Virus record (IMG/VR): IMGVR_UViG_3300013286_000002
Span: 1-42,525 of that record
DNA length: 42,525 nucleotides
Reading direction: 5' to 3' (one strand)
From: a virus
The stretch's first letter is position 1, and each line of letters opens with the position of its first letter. A program made the translations under genes and the position numbers. Positions 30,721 through 40,082 of the stretch are shown in pieces. Below the pieces are notes generated by a model. It made no database searches, was not told where the DNA came from, and saw nothing but the letters and a program-made list of their open reading frames with translations.

Positions 30721-31486
30721 ATCCAAGAAAAAGGGGGCGGTGAAAGCCGCTCCCTATATTGGGACAAAATATGAACGCTTTCTTGCAGTCTCCTGTTCTC
30801 ACGGAAAATATGCTGACCCTAGTGCAGTATCTGCCGTACTTACCATGCGAGACAAATGGAAGCCGACAATATGTGTTCATCTGGGTGACTGGTGCGATAC
30901 CACGGCCTTTCGGTCAGGTGCGGTTGGAAGTAGTGACGAATCAGAGCCAGTTGCCCCCGACATTGATGGAGGAATTGCTTTCCTTCGAGAGCTTAGACCA
31001 ACTCATGTGCTGGATGGAAACCACGAAGACCGCATTCCCCGATTGCTTAATTCAAATAACGCACTCGTTGCCTATGCCGCACAGCAAGCCACAAACTTCA
31101 TTGATGAATCGTTTGTCAAGATCGGTTGCCGAAGGATTCCTTATAGCGGGGTTTTTCAACGGCTTGTTGTGGGGGATGTTACATTCACTCATGGAACAAT
31201 CTATAATGAAAATGCGGCTAGGGATATGGCAGAGATGTATGGAGGCAAGGTCATCTTTGGTCACACTCATAGATCGCAGATTGGGGAGGGACGCACATTC
31301 AAGGAAAGCACAGGATATTGCGTGGGTACGCTTACGAAGCGAGGTGAAATGGATTATGCAAAAGCAAGGAGGGCAACCCTCGGATGGAGGCAGGGAATAG
31401 TTTATGGAGAAATTGGGCCTAAAGACTCTGCCGTTTGGCTTATCACTCGTAGCGAATATCAAACAGAATGGAGGCTACCACTATGA
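30710..31486 (+). CDS. Calcineurin-like metallophosphoesterase
   Basis: The 258-residue protein has the motifs GDWCD (59-63), GNHED (103-107), HG (161-162) and GHTHR (184-188), which form the dinuclear metal site of metallophosphoesterases. The first motif, normally DxH, reads SCSHG (28-32), so the first Asp is replaced by Cys. It overlaps the Erf gene by 11 bases. In phages such enzymes act on DNA ends, nucleotides or phosphoproteins; the substrate here is unknown. The lost Asp may alter metal choice or activity. Confidence 0.8.
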   Translation: MKPKSKKKGAVKAAPYIGTKYERFLAVSCSHGKYADPSAVSAVLTMRDKWKPTICVHLGDWCDTTAFRSGAVGSSDESEPVAPDIDGGIAFLRELRPTHVLDGNHEDRIPRLLNSNNALVAYAAQQATNFIDESFVKIGCRRIPYSGVFQRLVVGDVTFTHGTIYNENAARDMAEMYGGKVIFGHTHRSQIGEGRTFKESTGYCVGTLTKRGEMDYAKARRATLGWRQGIVYGEIGPKDSAVWLITRSEYQTEWRLPL

Positions 31487-31722
31487 GCGGAAATCAATGG
31501 GCAGATATTCTTGCAAGGAACAAGGTTGTTATTGAGGATGAAGTTCCTAAAGGGTTTTATCCAAGAGATGAATGGCAAAAAATTTGGAACGTAGAAACAA
31601 CAGAAACATTAAAAAGACTTAGAAAGCTACTTGATACTGGAGTTGCTGAAACTAAAAAATTCAGAGTCCTTAGATCAAGTGGACAACTTTACCCAACACC
31701 ACACTACAAACTAATAAAATGA
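31483..31722 (+). CDS. Small winged-helix-like protein
   Basis: The 79-residue product starts MSGNQWADILARNKV. Residues 25-79 read as a small DNA-binding fold: RDEWQKIWNVETTETLKRLRK, then a wing-like segment ending YPTPHYKLIK. A similar pattern recurs in small phage proteins whose role is unknown. The ATG at 31483 is chosen for its ATGA overlap with the previous stop. It could regulate transcription or bind DNA during replication. Confidence 0.6.
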   Translation: MSGNQWADILARNKVVIEDEVPKGFYPRDEWQKIWNVETTETLKRLRKLLDTGVAETKKFRVLRSSGQLYPTPHYKLIK

Positions 31723-31976
31723 TTAAAGAAAACAACTCAGTTCAACCACCATACTACATTTGCAAAGATTACAGCGTGTTGGCAGGGCCTTATGACGTTA
31801 ACTACCCACTACAGCAACAGATGCTGGACAACGTAGTTAATGACATGAAGCGTGGAAACATTGATTACCGACTCACCTCAAAGTTTGTTGAAGTAACAAA
31901 CTCAAGGGGTGAAGTAACCAAGGTGAAGCGAGTCATGGTTGAACGTAGGGGAATGATTCTCTACAAGGTTGATTGA
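31719..31976 (+). CDS. Hypothetical small protein
   Basis: The 85-residue product starts MIKENNSVQPPYYICKDY and has a strand-rich second half (FVEVTNSRGEVTKVKRVMVE). It is coupled by ATGA to the preceding gene. No family recognised. Confidence 0.6.
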   Translation: MIKENNSVQPPYYICKDYSVLAGPYDVNYPLQQQMLDNVVNDMKRGNIDYRLTSKFVEVTNSRGEVTKVKRVMVERRGMILYKVD

Positions 31977-31977
31977 T

Positions 31978-32052
31978 ATGATTGATCTAACAATATCCCT
32001 ATTAGCGGCATTTGCTATATGGGTTTATTTCAACACATTTACCCCACGATGA
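31978..32052 (+). CDS. 24-residue membrane micropeptide
   Basis: ATG at 31978, one base after the previous stop, encodes MIDLTISLLAAFAIWVYF and six further residues, ending in TGA that overlaps the next ATG. Almost all of it is one hydrophobic helix. Its coupling on both sides argues that it is translated. Function unknown. Confidence 0.5.
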   Translation: MIDLTISLLAAFAIWVYFNTFTPR

Positions 32053-32330
32053 AATTCACAAAATGCGGAACCATAAATATTAAAGGATATGAATGGGAAT
32101 ATGGATTTGGTGACGCAGGAAAAACAAAAGGAATACCAGACGATGCCGCTTGTAGTTACAAACGTAGAAAAATCATCATCTCTCCCGAGTACACCAGATC
32201 CCTTATTGAGATCGTTTCGCATGAGGTCGCTCACGCCTACTTTCCCAAAGCAAAAGAGAAAACCATCTTGGAATTCGGAGATTGCGTGGAAGAAGTGTTC
32301 AGGGGCGTTACAAATCCTACCAGACGATGA
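32049..32330 (+). CDS. Small HExxH zinc-metallopeptidase-like protein
   Basis: The 93-residue product has HEVAH at residues 58-62 inside a helix (SLIEIVSHEVAHAYF), the zinc-binding signature of SprT-like and related metallopeptidases. ATG at 32049 overlaps the preceding stop, and an upstream start at 32019 would overlap the micropeptide. A third ligand is not obvious, and the protein is short, so activity is unproven. SprT-like proteins in bacteria and phages are often linked to DNA-protein crosslink repair. Confidence 0.65.
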   Translation: MKFTKCGTINIKGYEWEYGFGDAGKTKGIPDDAACSYKRRKIIISPEYTRSLIEIVSHEVAHAYFPKAKEKTILEFGDCVEEVFRGVTNPTRR

Positions 32331-32375
32331 TGAAAATGAAATTCCTTGGCACGAAGAACAACCAGAAGAACTAAA

Positions 32376-32570
32376 ATGAAAGCAATTGATAAATTTGAAA
32401 ATTGGTACGGAACAGAGGGAATTCGCTATTATAGCAATAACCACGGAACAGCAAATGGTCATAAAGACTACATGATGGAAGCCTTTATGAACGGCTATAA
32501 GATGGGACTAGAACACGCAACTGACATATTGCTTGATCCCATGAACGCAAATATTATAGACGACGAATGA
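32376..32570 (+). CDS. Hypothetical small protein
   Basis: The 64-residue product starts MKAIDKFENWYGTEGIRYY, followed by a helical GYKMGLEHATDILL. The ATG at 32376 overlaps a TGA that ends an acidic reading frame (DDDENEIPWHEEQPEELK) running from within the HExxH gene, so a small coupled or frameshifted product upstream is possible. Function unknown. Confidence 0.6.
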   Translation: MKAIDKFENWYGTEGIRYYSNNHGTANGHKDYMMEAFMNGYKMGLEHATDILLDPMNANIIDDE

Positions 32571-33226
32571 ATTATCAAAAGCTAAAGGATGTCAGTCATG
32601 TGCCACCGGGGAGATTCTCCTTCACGGTTCCTGAGAATGGATTTAGGATAGAAGGCTACCTGTCTATTGAGGATCTCTTCAAAAAGGTGGAGGCACACTA
32701 CAGGGATAACGACATTCCTTTGCCTTCTGATTGGAAAGACAGGGTGGAAAATCAGATCTGCATGAAGCTACCAGCAGGGTGGTGTACTTATGCAGGAGAA
32801 CAGAATCTTGGGTTCCAGCCCAACCTATCTGCCGACACCATTCTAAAGGGAGTTAAATCCCTTGCGGCTATGGCTATGGCAGGGATTAAGGGAGAGGAAG
32901 TATGGGTGGATCAGAATGAGGCCAACAAAAGGGCTGAAATTTGCACTAGATGTTTTTATAATATGCCAGCCAATTTTTGCTCTGGATGTGGTGCTGGACA
33001 GGCAATTAGAGAGATGGTAAGCAAGGTAAAGGGAAGCAGGACAACGCCTTCTGATATTAACCTTAATAGCTGTGGGGTATGTGGATGCAAAAATGAAGCA
33101 ATTGTCCATGTCAATCGAAATCTCTTGCTAACAGGAGAGAAAAGTGAGACAACTGCGAAGCGTCCAGATTGGTGCTGGGTTAAAAATCCAGACATAACAA
33201 ACGCTGAATCACTACTTAAAATATGA
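32567..33226 (+). CDS. Cys-rich zinc-binding protein
   Basis: The 219-residue protein has four Cys groups: CTRC (126-129), CSGC (138-141), CGVCGC (169-174) and a final C near 203, likely two zinc sites. N-terminal FTVPENGFRIEGYLS and a helical middle precede them. Proteins of this layout are found before portal genes in phages, but the function is unknown. The stop overlaps the portal start by four bases, linking it to head assembly. Confidence 0.65.
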   Translation: MNYQKLKDVSHVPPGRFSFTVPENGFRIEGYLSIEDLFKKVEAHYRDNDIPLPSDWKDRVENQICMKLPAGWCTYAGEQNLGFQPNLSADTILKGVKSLAAMAMAGIKGEEVWVDQNEANKRAEICTRCFYNMPANFCSGCGAGQAIREMVSKVKGSRTTPSDINLNSCGVCGCKNEAIVHVNRNLLLTGEKSETTAKRPDWCWVKNPDITNAESLLKI

Positions 33227-35451
33227 TTGATTACGGATTAATTGACCCCAATGTTGGCGAAAAACCACCTGAAACTCGTGTTCAGGATGCGGGGTCTGCC
33301 CGTAGTATGCTCTATACTCTGATCGACGATGATCAGATTGCCTCTTATCGCAGAAGCCAGATTCAGGGAATCATTGACGGAAACTCTCCTTATAACGATC
33401 AGCAACTGCGTGAGATGGGGCAGGGAGATCGCATTAACGTAAATTGGGGACACGCCGAGTCCAAGGTTGAGGCCGCTGTTATTCCTTACTTTGACATCCT
33501 CACTTCAGTTGCCAATTACGCAACAATCAAGACCCAATATGGAACAGACATGGGCAAACGTGAGGAATGGAGCCGAATCATCTCCGAAGAATTCCACAGA
33601 CTTCTAGCTCGTACAAACCCCGGATTTCTAGCTCAACACCAGATCGCTCATAAGCAGTTGGTTATTCATGGTCAGGCTTGTATGTATTGGCCTGATGGTA
33701 CTGATTTCAAGGCAAAGGCTATTGACCCTTGGAGCCTAGTTGTCCCAAAAGGAGCTGGAGTTGATCAAGATGATTGGGAGTTCTGTTATGTTTTGGATGA
33801 GATGTATTGCGAGGAACTTTATCGTTACATCAAGAATCCTGAAGCCGCCAAGCGTGGAGGATGGAATGTTGAAGAGTGCCAGCAAGCAATCATGGATGCT
33901 CGTGTGGATGAGCAGGATCAACGCCGTCCTTGGGAGTGGTATCAGAAAGAGCTAAAGCTAAATGCTTTGTATTACTCTTATGCGAAGAGCAAGATTATCA
34001 AGGTAGCTCATATGTTTGTTAAGGAATACGATGGTCGTGTTTCGCACTATGTTTTTGATCGTCTCAATGGAACAGAGTTCCTTTGTGAGATGCCAAGCCG
34101 ATACAAAAAGTTTTCTAATGCTTTCACCGTCTATCTTAATGGAGTTGGAAATGGTTATTATCATGGCGTTAGAGGACTAGGACAGAAAGTTTACAAGTGG
34201 GCTGAAGCTATTAATCGTGTAAACAATGCTCTGATGGAGGGGGTTATTGTTGGATCTGCTGTGATGTTCCAGCCTAACTCTGCCGCTGATGCAGAGAAAA
34301 TGAAGACGGTTCAGATTGGGCCTTATCGCATTCTTCCTCCGGGTCTTCAGCTAACTCAGGTTAATGTTGGGTCTAATCTTAGCTCTGCCATGCAAGTGGC
34401 TTCCATGTTCCAAGGACAGGAGGCCGATGAGATTGGTAGCTTCCTTCCCACGGTTAGCGGTGGCGGTGGACGAAAGAAAGGAAACAAGGAAGTTGAAATT
34501 GAAATTGGAGAGAAGAGTCGCCTTACAAATACTCGTGCTGAAATTTATCTTCAGGCTCTTGATATTCACTACAGGGAAGTCTATCGCAGGGCTTCCAATC
34601 CAAACATTCTTGCAGAAGATCAAGGAGGAAATGAAGCAATCGCTTTCCAAGATGCTTGCCTTAATCGTGGAGTTCCTGCTGGTGCATTGCTTGACATTGA
34701 GTCTGTTAAAGCCACCCGATCTATTGGACAAGGTTCCTCTGCCGCTCGTATGCAAGCTATGGAGCTTATTAGCGAGTATCTCCCTCAACTCCCAGAGTCC
34801 AATCGGAAACGAGTTATTAATGCCAATATAGCGGCAATTGCGGGACAAACTGGAGTTGAGACTTTCGGAATACCAGAAGAGAGCAAGCCAGATGGCAATG
34901 ATCTTTCGATCTCCTCCCTTGAGAATAATGCGTTCCAAAGTGGTGGTCAGGTTATTATTGACCCAGACCAGAATCACTTTGTCCACCTTACTGTTCACCT
35001 TCAGTTTGCTGGTAGCTTGGTTGAGGGCATTCAGGATCAGAAAGCAGATCCTCGCATGGTTGCAACAGTAATGCAGTCTGCCATTCCCCACATTCTCACC
35101 CATCTCAAATACCTTGAGGAAGACCCTACTCGTCAGGATCAGTTTGAAAATCTCAACGAGCAGACTTCTGAGCTGATGAAGATTGCCGATCAGATCAATG
35201 CAATGGCTAAACAAATGCAAGAGCAAGAGATGGCTCAACAGCAACAGCAAGCTGGTCAATCACCTCAAGATCCTAAAACCATGGTTGCCATGAATAAGAT
35301 TCAACTTGACCGCATGAAGTTGCAGAATGACATGGCTATCAAATCCGCAAAGGCTCAGCACCAGATGGAGCTTCAGGATAAAAAGACTTCACAGCGTCTA
35401 ATGGTAGATCGCTTGAAGGTTGCCTCCAAATACGGTGGCATCCAACCCTAA
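33223..35451 (+). CDS. Portal protein
   Basis: The 742-residue protein fits a podovirus-like portal. The N-terminal 150 residues contain VNWGHAESKVEAAVIPYFD, then LVIHGQACMYWPDGTDFKA and SLVVPKGAGVDQDDWEF, and a long C-terminal helical and Gln/Met-rich tail (KQMQEQEMAQQQQQAGQ). The length agrees with large portals. It would form the dodecameric ring through which TerL pumps DNA. It is followed by scaffold and terminase genes. Confidence 0.85.
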   Translation: MIDYGLIDPNVGEKPPETRVQDAGSARSMLYTLIDDDQIASYRRSQIQGIIDGNSPYNDQQLREMGQGDRINVNWGHAESKVEAAVIPYFDILTSVANYATIKTQYGTDMGKREEWSRIISEEFHRLLARTNPGFLAQHQIAHKQLVIHGQACMYWPDGTDFKAKAIDPWSLVVPKGAGVDQDDWEFCYVLDEMYCEELYRYIKNPEAAKRGGWNVEECQQAIMDARVDEQDQRRPWEWYQKELKLNALYYSYAKSKIIKVAHMFVKEYDGRVSHYVFDRLNGTEFLCEMPSRYKKFSNAFTVYLNGVGNGYYHGVRGLGQKVYKWAEAINRVNNALMEGVIVGSAVMFQPNSAADAEKMKTVQIGPYRILPPGLQLTQVNVGSNLSSAMQVASMFQGQEADEIGSFLPTVSGGGGRKKGNKEVEIEIGEKSRLTNTRAEIYLQALDIHYREVYRRASNPNILAEDQGGNEAIAFQDACLNRGVPAGALLDIESVKATRSIGQGSSAARMQAMELISEYLPQLPESNRKRVINANIAAIAGQTGVETFGIPEESKPDGNDLSISSLENNAFQSGGQVIIDPDQNHFVHLTVHLQFAGSLVEGIQDQKADPRMVATVMQSAIPHILTHLKYLEEDPTRQDQFENLNEQTSELMKIADQINAMAKQMQEQEMAQQQQQAGQSPQDPKTMVAMNKIQLDRMKLQNDMAIKSAKAQHQMELQDKKTSQRLMVDRLKVASKYGGIQP

Positions 35452-35462
35452 AAAACAAAATA

Positions 35463-35654
35463 ATGGAAACTCACCCCTTTGATGCGGGTAAGGCAGAAGC
35501 AATTGAAGTGATCGTAGCACTAATCTATGATCGCTACATTTATCACCGCACCTTTCATGGAAAGGATTCGGATCTAGCGTTAGCACATAAACTATTAATT
35601 CAAACCATCCGAGATCAGCAAGCTAGGGAAATGGGAGTATATGACGAAGCGTAG
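35463..35654 (+). CDS. Small hypothetical protein in head module
   Basis: The 63-residue product starts METHPFDAGKAEAIEVIVAL, is helical and His-rich (YIYHRTFHGKDSDLALAHK) and overlaps the ATP-grasp gene by 14 bases. Function unknown. It lies between portal and an enzyme gene and may be an adaptor for the latter. Confidence 0.55.
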   Translation: METHPFDAGKAEAIEVIVALIYDRYIYHRTFHGKDSDLALAHKLLIQTIRDQQAREMGVYDEA

Positions 35655-36927
35655 TTGTTTGGTAATTGATCACGGATTGTTCACGGCATTTGCTGAGAGA
35701 CTTGCCGAGGATTTTGACGTAAAGTACTTTGTTCCATTCTCAGATAGAGCATTCCCCACCCTTGGCCCTGCATTAGTTGGTACTGGAATGAGGGGAGTTG
35801 AGCGTGTCAATAACTGGGAGATGTACAAGGATGAAGTAGATTTCATCGTGTTCCCCGATGTGGGGTTTATGAATCTTGCCGAGTTACTCAAGTCTGAAGG
35901 AAAGAAAGTATGGGCGGCTGGATTCGGAGAGAAGCTGGAGATTCAGCGTTGGAGAGCCAAGGAGACAATGAAGGAGCTAGGGCTTCCTGTTGGAAAGTGT
36001 GCCTTGGTTACTGGTATGGAGGAGCTTCGTGATTACATCCGTAATAACGAGGAAGTCTATGTAAAAATATCTGGCTTCCGAGGACTGGCAGAAACATTTG
36101 AAGCCAAAACCTATGACATTGTTAAGCCTCGCTTGGATCAGCTAGAGGTTGATCTTGGCTGTGCCGCATCCATCATGTCATTCGTTGTAGAGCATAGGGT
36201 GGATAGCGTTGTTGAGGCTGGGTACGATGGATATTGCATCAATGGCAAATTCCCGTCTTCTTGCCTTACTGGCGTGGAAGTTAAGGACAGGGGATACCTT
36301 GGGGCGGTTAGGGAGTATGATGAGTTGTCTGAACCAGTTAGGATGGTTAATGAAAAGCTCGCACCATTCCTTGAAGAAAGCGGGTATTGCCAATTTTTCA
36401 GTACCGAGATACGAGTGACTGATGAAGGAACTCCTTATCTTATTGACCTCACTACTCGTTGCCCTGCACCTCCTTCAGCTTTGCTATGGGAGATGATTGA
36501 GAACATTGGAGAGATAGTGGAAGCGGGGGCAAACGGAGATCTTGTAGATCCTATATGGAGGGCTAAATACGGAGCATTGGCTATCATTAGTTCCGATTTT
36601 GCCGCTGAAAAGAATTGCCCCGTGGAGTGTGATGAGTCTGTTCGTCAATGGATCAAGTGGCGTAATTATGCAAACATTGAGGGGCAGGATTGGATCATCA
36701 ATCATCAAGGAATCAATATGCCTGAAATTGGTGATTGCATTGGCATTGGAGATACTGTAGAAGAGGCTATCGAAGCCTGTAAGGAACACGCAGAAAAAGT
36801 GGGCGGTCTTAACGTGAAAGTCCACATTGATGCTGTTACTGAGGCACTAGATGAAATCCACAACGCCGAGGAAAATAACATCATTTTCTCCGACGATGAA
36901 ATGCCAGAACAAAAAGACCTACTATGA
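35641..36927 (+). CDS. ATP-grasp-type ligase or carboxylase-like enzyme
   Basis: The 428-residue protein has an N-terminal Rossmann-like part (SCLVIDHGLFTAFAERLAED), then an ATP-grasp region: EVYVKISGFRGLAETF (nucleotide-binding Lys and loop) and the acidic metal end FFSTEIRVTDEGTPYLIDLTTR. ATP-grasp enzymes join a carboxylate to an amine or similar group through an acyl phosphate. The DLTTR segment replaces the common E-N-PR. Its place between portal and scaffold genes is unusual and suggests it modifies a virion protein or metabolite during assembly. Substrate unknown. Confidence 0.75.
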   Translation: MTKRSCLVIDHGLFTAFAERLAEDFDVKYFVPFSDRAFPTLGPALVGTGMRGVERVNNWEMYKDEVDFIVFPDVGFMNLAELLKSEGKKVWAAGFGEKLEIQRWRAKETMKELGLPVGKCALVTGMEELRDYIRNNEEVYVKISGFRGLAETFEAKTYDIVKPRLDQLEVDLGCAASIMSFVVEHRVDSVVEAGYDGYCINGKFPSSCLTGVEVKDRGYLGAVREYDELSEPVRMVNEKLAPFLEESGYCQFFSTEIRVTDEGTPYLIDLTTRCPAPPSALLWEMIENIGEIVEAGANGDLVDPIWRAKYGALAIISSDFAAEKNCPVECDESVRQWIKWRNYANIEGQDWIINHQGINMPEIGDCIGIGDTVEEAIEACKEHAEKVGGLNVKVHIDAVTEALDEIHNAEENNIIFSDDEMPEQKDLL

Positions 36928-37199
36928 CATACACAGATTGGAGGGCTGATTCAGCCCTTGCGTCGGAACTCAAGAAGATCCTAGATCTTCCTATTATGAA
37001 ACAAGCCTTGTCCGTTGTGGACGGGCTAACAGCCGCCAAGACTATTGGTGGGACACCACAACTATACAGCACGAATAACGCTCACATCCTTTTTGGATTT
37101 GATGCTGGTCGTGCGTCCATCATTGCTGATCTTCACGGATTGTCAGTCACGCCAGATGAAATCCAAGAAGTTAACCCATCATATCAAGGAGAATTTTAA
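36924..37199 (+). CDS. Hypothetical small protein in head module
   Basis: The 91-residue product starts MTYTDWRADSALASELKKIL and is helical, with NNAHILFGFDAGRASIIADL resembling a small phage protein family of unknown role. It overlaps the ATP-grasp stop by four bases. The leader to the next gene is A/C-rich. Confidence 0.6.
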   Translation: MTYTDWRADSALASELKKILDLPIMKQALSVVDGLTAAKTIGGTPQLYSTNNAHILFGFDAGRASIIADLHGLSVTPDEIQEVNPSYQGEF

Positions 37200-37211
37200 C
37201 AACACACCAAT

Positions 37212-38387
37212 ATGTCAGAACCAACAACAACACCCGCAGACCCCATCATTGCCACCACTCCAGAGCCAGTATCTGAGACGTTTGAGCAAGTACTAAGCCG
37301 TCAAATCAATCAAAAGCCAAAGATTGATAGGGTGGACTACGCCGCACTTGAGAGCGGAGAGAAGATCCCTGCCTCCCTTGAGGAAGTTACCAGCATGGAG
37401 TCTGATGAGTTCCTTAAACATCTGGACAACGTGGACAAGGTTGAGGAACCCAAAAAGGAAAAGAAGACCAAGGAAAAAGTTGAGGACAAGTCAACTGATA
37501 GCTTTGACCTTTCTGACCTAGACCTCACCAAAGACCCAGAGCCTATCGAGGCTCCAAAGACCAAGAAATCCAAGGAGGAGAACATTGCCGAGCTTCGTCG
37601 CAAGGCAGAGTCCTACGAGGAGAGCTTGAAGGCTAAAGACTCAGAGGTTGCCACCTATCGTGAGAAGCTGGAGAAAATGGAGGCAGAGCTAGAGCGTACT
37701 GCATTTGAGCGTTCTCCTAAGTTCAAGGAGAAGTATGAACAGCCTTACAGCGAGGCAATTGAAAAGGCTTCGGTGTTTGCCAAAGAGATTGGGGACGATC
37801 AATCTATTGCTGAAAAAGCACTGGCACTCAAAGGAAAGGAGCGTATTGAGTTCATCGACGAGTCATTCGGAGGTGGAGCCGCCGCCGCCCAGTTCCTCAA
37901 CCTTATCAACGATGCTGATGGAAAGCGTGGAAACCTTGAGGGGGCTTTGCAGAATTATCGCCAAACCCATCAAGACCTTCAGGTAGAGGAAGAGAAGAGC
38001 AATCAAGAATTTATTAACAACGTAAATAAGAACTTTGATCGCATCTCTTCCCACCTAGCTACCAAGAACGAGTTGTTCCGTATGATTGGCGACGATGCAC
38101 ATGATAGTGCAGTTAAGGCTCGTGTAGAGGCCGCTAAATCCATCATGCTTGGTACTGCCAGTCAGAATGACATGGCATTAGCTCCTTTCCTAGCTGTCGC
38201 CGCAAAGGATGCAATTGAGAAGCTGGCAAAAACAGAGGCCGAGCTTGCAAAGTATAAAAACAGAGCCAAGGAAGATGCTTCCGTTCAGGCAAGGATTAGC
38301 CGCTCTTCCTCCGATGAGGAGACGACGAGCAAAGGCACTCCTAAGTCTGGGATTCAATCCATCATGGCTCAGTTGAAATCTTTGTAA
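37212..38387 (+). CDS. Scaffolding-like protein
   Basis: The 391-residue protein has an acidic disordered N-terminal third with KEKKTKEKVEDK, then a long coiled coil (about residues 125-165, EELRRKAESYEESLKAKDSE-like heptads), then further helices and a short basic C-terminus (KSGIQSIMAQLKSL). Low aromatic content, high Lys/Glu and a helical C-terminus are typical of phage scaffolds, which shape the procapsid and leave before DNA entry. It lies between portal-side genes and TerL. Confidence 0.7.
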   Translation: MSEPTTTPADPIIATTPEPVSETFEQVLSRQINQKPKIDRVDYAALESGEKIPASLEEVTSMESDEFLKHLDNVDKVEEPKKEKKTKEKVEDKSTDSFDLSDLDLTKDPEPIEAPKTKKSKEENIAELRRKAESYEESLKAKDSEVATYREKLEKMEAELERTAFERSPKFKEKYEQPYSEAIEKASVFAKEIGDDQSIAEKALALKGKERIEFIDESFGGGAAAAQFLNLINDADGKRGNLEGALQNYRQTHQDLQVEEEKSNQEFINNVNKNFDRISSHLATKNELFRMIGDDAHDSAVKARVEAAKSIMLGTASQNDMALAPFLAVAAKDAIEKLAKTEAELAKYKNRAKEDASVQARISRSSSDEETTSKGTPKSGIQSIMAQLKSL

Positions 38388-38390
38388 TCC

Positions 38391-40079
38391 TTGAAACTCC
38401 AGACCTACGGGCTGGATCTCAGTAAGTTTCCTTCCATCACGCAACTTGAAATAGAGTTGCTGATGGTGGGGGCTAAAGACCCATCCACATATAGCGGCCT
38501 GTCCAGAGGCCAGCATATCAAGCATTGTATTGCAATGCTGTGGCCTGACGTAATTAGGTCTTGGAACGATTGGAATGAATTAGCATTATGGGCTTGGACA
38601 TCGTATGACGAGATAGGAGTTACTGGATGTGCCGCCGCTGGAAAGACGTTCACGTTCACTCTCTTGTCTCTGGTAGAGTATTTGGCAAAGCCTATGGCTA
38701 CTCGTGTTGCATTAACGAGTACAACTGTTCCTTCCCTCCGGGGTCGTATCTGGTCTGAAATGATGCGGTTTGTTCGTCCCGCCGTTCCGTTGTTTGGCCT
38801 CAATGTGGTGGACTCCCAAACCAAGATCCAGTTTCAGAGAGGAGATGATAGGAGTAGTATCATTGCCCTCGCAGTCGACTCAGGAGCTGTTGAACAGGCC
38901 GTAGGTAAATTACAGGGTGTTCACTTGCCCAGAATGGTGATCATGGTTGACGAGGCGGCTCAAACCAATCCTGCTGTGTATTCAGCTAGGGCTAACCTTG
39001 AAGTGGGTACGGACTTCTATCACTTCATTGCAATTGCTAACGCATCATCCATGTATGACCCACACGGATTGTTCTGCGAGCCTCGCATGGGGTGGGGTAG
39101 TATTGGAGATGATGATGAGCATTGGGAAACAAAGAGTGGTATCTGCGTTAGGTTTGATGGACTGAAATCTCCAAACATTAAGGCTGGAAAAACCATCTAT
39201 CCATATTTGTTTGGTCAGGAGAACGTGGATACCATCAAGAAGAATTTTGGTGAGGGTAGCCTTGAGTGGAACTCGTATTGCAGGGGAATGTGGAGCAAGA
39301 GCGGGGCTAGGAACACGATACTTGATTCTGCAACAATTCAGGAAGGAGGGGCAAGAGAGACTACGCTATGGTCTGGAGGAGGAGTGAAGACCATTGCCGC
39401 ACTTGATCCAGCTTTTACTACCGATGGTGATGATTGCATCTTGCGATTTGCTAAAGTGGGAACAGCTACGGATGGACAGCTTACCATGCTCCTCACCGAG
39501 ACAGTTAGGATTCATCTTCAGGAAAGCCCAGACTATCCTTTATTCTACCAAGTGGCAGACAAGACGATTGAGCTTCTGAATAAACATAACGTGAGGCCAG
39601 AAGACTTTGCTCTAGATGCAACTGGAGGCGGTGCTGGCATTGCCGACATCATCCAGCAACGATGGAAGAACGGATTCATTAGGGTGAGCTTTGGTGGATC
39701 CGCAACAGACTCTCCAATTAGCCCAGAGGACATACGCCCTGCAAAACAAGTCTATGCGAATAGAGTGACCCAACTATGGGGACAGATCAAAGTTATCGTA
39801 ATGGCTGGAAGGCTTCGTGGGCTTGACGATCAAACCGCTAGGGAGCTTTGTGCTAGAATCTATTCCCTCAAGAACGAACGCACATTGTTGGAGAGTAAAA
39901 AAGATTTGAAGAAGAGAACCAAGGGGAACTCCCCCGACAGGGCAGATGCACTTGCCTTGCTTTGTGAAATATTTGTAACGCAGAATGGTCTGGGAAACGC
40001 CACAGGATCTAGCGGAATGACCGATGATGATTGGGACGATTTTATTCTGGACAACGAATTGGAAGCCTCCTATGACTGA
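38391..40079 (+). CDS. terL: Terminase large subunit
   Basis: The 562-residue protein has a Walker A-type loop GCAAAGKT (79-86), a Walker B MVIMVDEA (182-189, D187 and E188), and a C-terminal nuclease with acidic residues in AALDPAFTTDGDD (D339), FALDATGGGAGIAD (D409) and SPDRADA (D516, D519). It powers DNA packaging and cuts concatemers. The start is TTG at 38391, three bases after the scaffold stop. The first internal ATG at 38403-38470 region would trim conserved sequence. No Shine-Dalgarno. Confidence 0.9.
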   Translation: MKLQTYGLDLSKFPSITQLEIELLMVGAKDPSTYSGLSRGQHIKHCIAMLWPDVIRSWNDWNELALWAWTSYDEIGVTGCAAAGKTFTFTLLSLVEYLAKPMATRVALTSTTVPSLRGRIWSEMMRFVRPAVPLFGLNVVDSQTKIQFQRGDDRSSIIALAVDSGAVEQAVGKLQGVHLPRMVIMVDEAAQTNPAVYSARANLEVGTDFYHFIAIANASSMYDPHGLFCEPRMGWGSIGDDDEHWETKSGICVRFDGLKSPNIKAGKTIYPYLFGQENVDTIKKNFGEGSLEWNSYCRGMWSKSGARNTILDSATIQEGGARETTLWSGGGVKTIAALDPAFTTDGDDCILRFAKVGTATDGQLTMLLTETVRIHLQESPDYPLFYQVADKTIELLNKHNVRPEDFALDATGGGAGIADIIQQRWKNGFIRVSFGGSATDSPISPEDIRPAKQVYANRVTQLWGQIKVIVMAGRLRGLDDQTARELCARIYSLKNERTLLESKKDLKKRTKGNSPDRADALALLCEIFVTQNGLGNATGSSGMTDDDWDDFILDNELEASYD

Positions 40080-40082
40080 GGA

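Noticed and set aside
32327-32374. A 15-codon ORF (MMKMKFLG...) and an acidic frame DDDENEIPWHEEQPEELK between the HExxH gene and 32376
   Set aside because: The first is too short and featureless. The second ends with an ATGA overlap to the next gene but has no clear start, so I mention it only under its neighbour.
34351-35259. Long minus-strand ORF of 302 codons opposite the portal gene
   Set aside because: It lies wholly antisense to a well-supported portal gene and has Leu/Ser-rich shadow composition.
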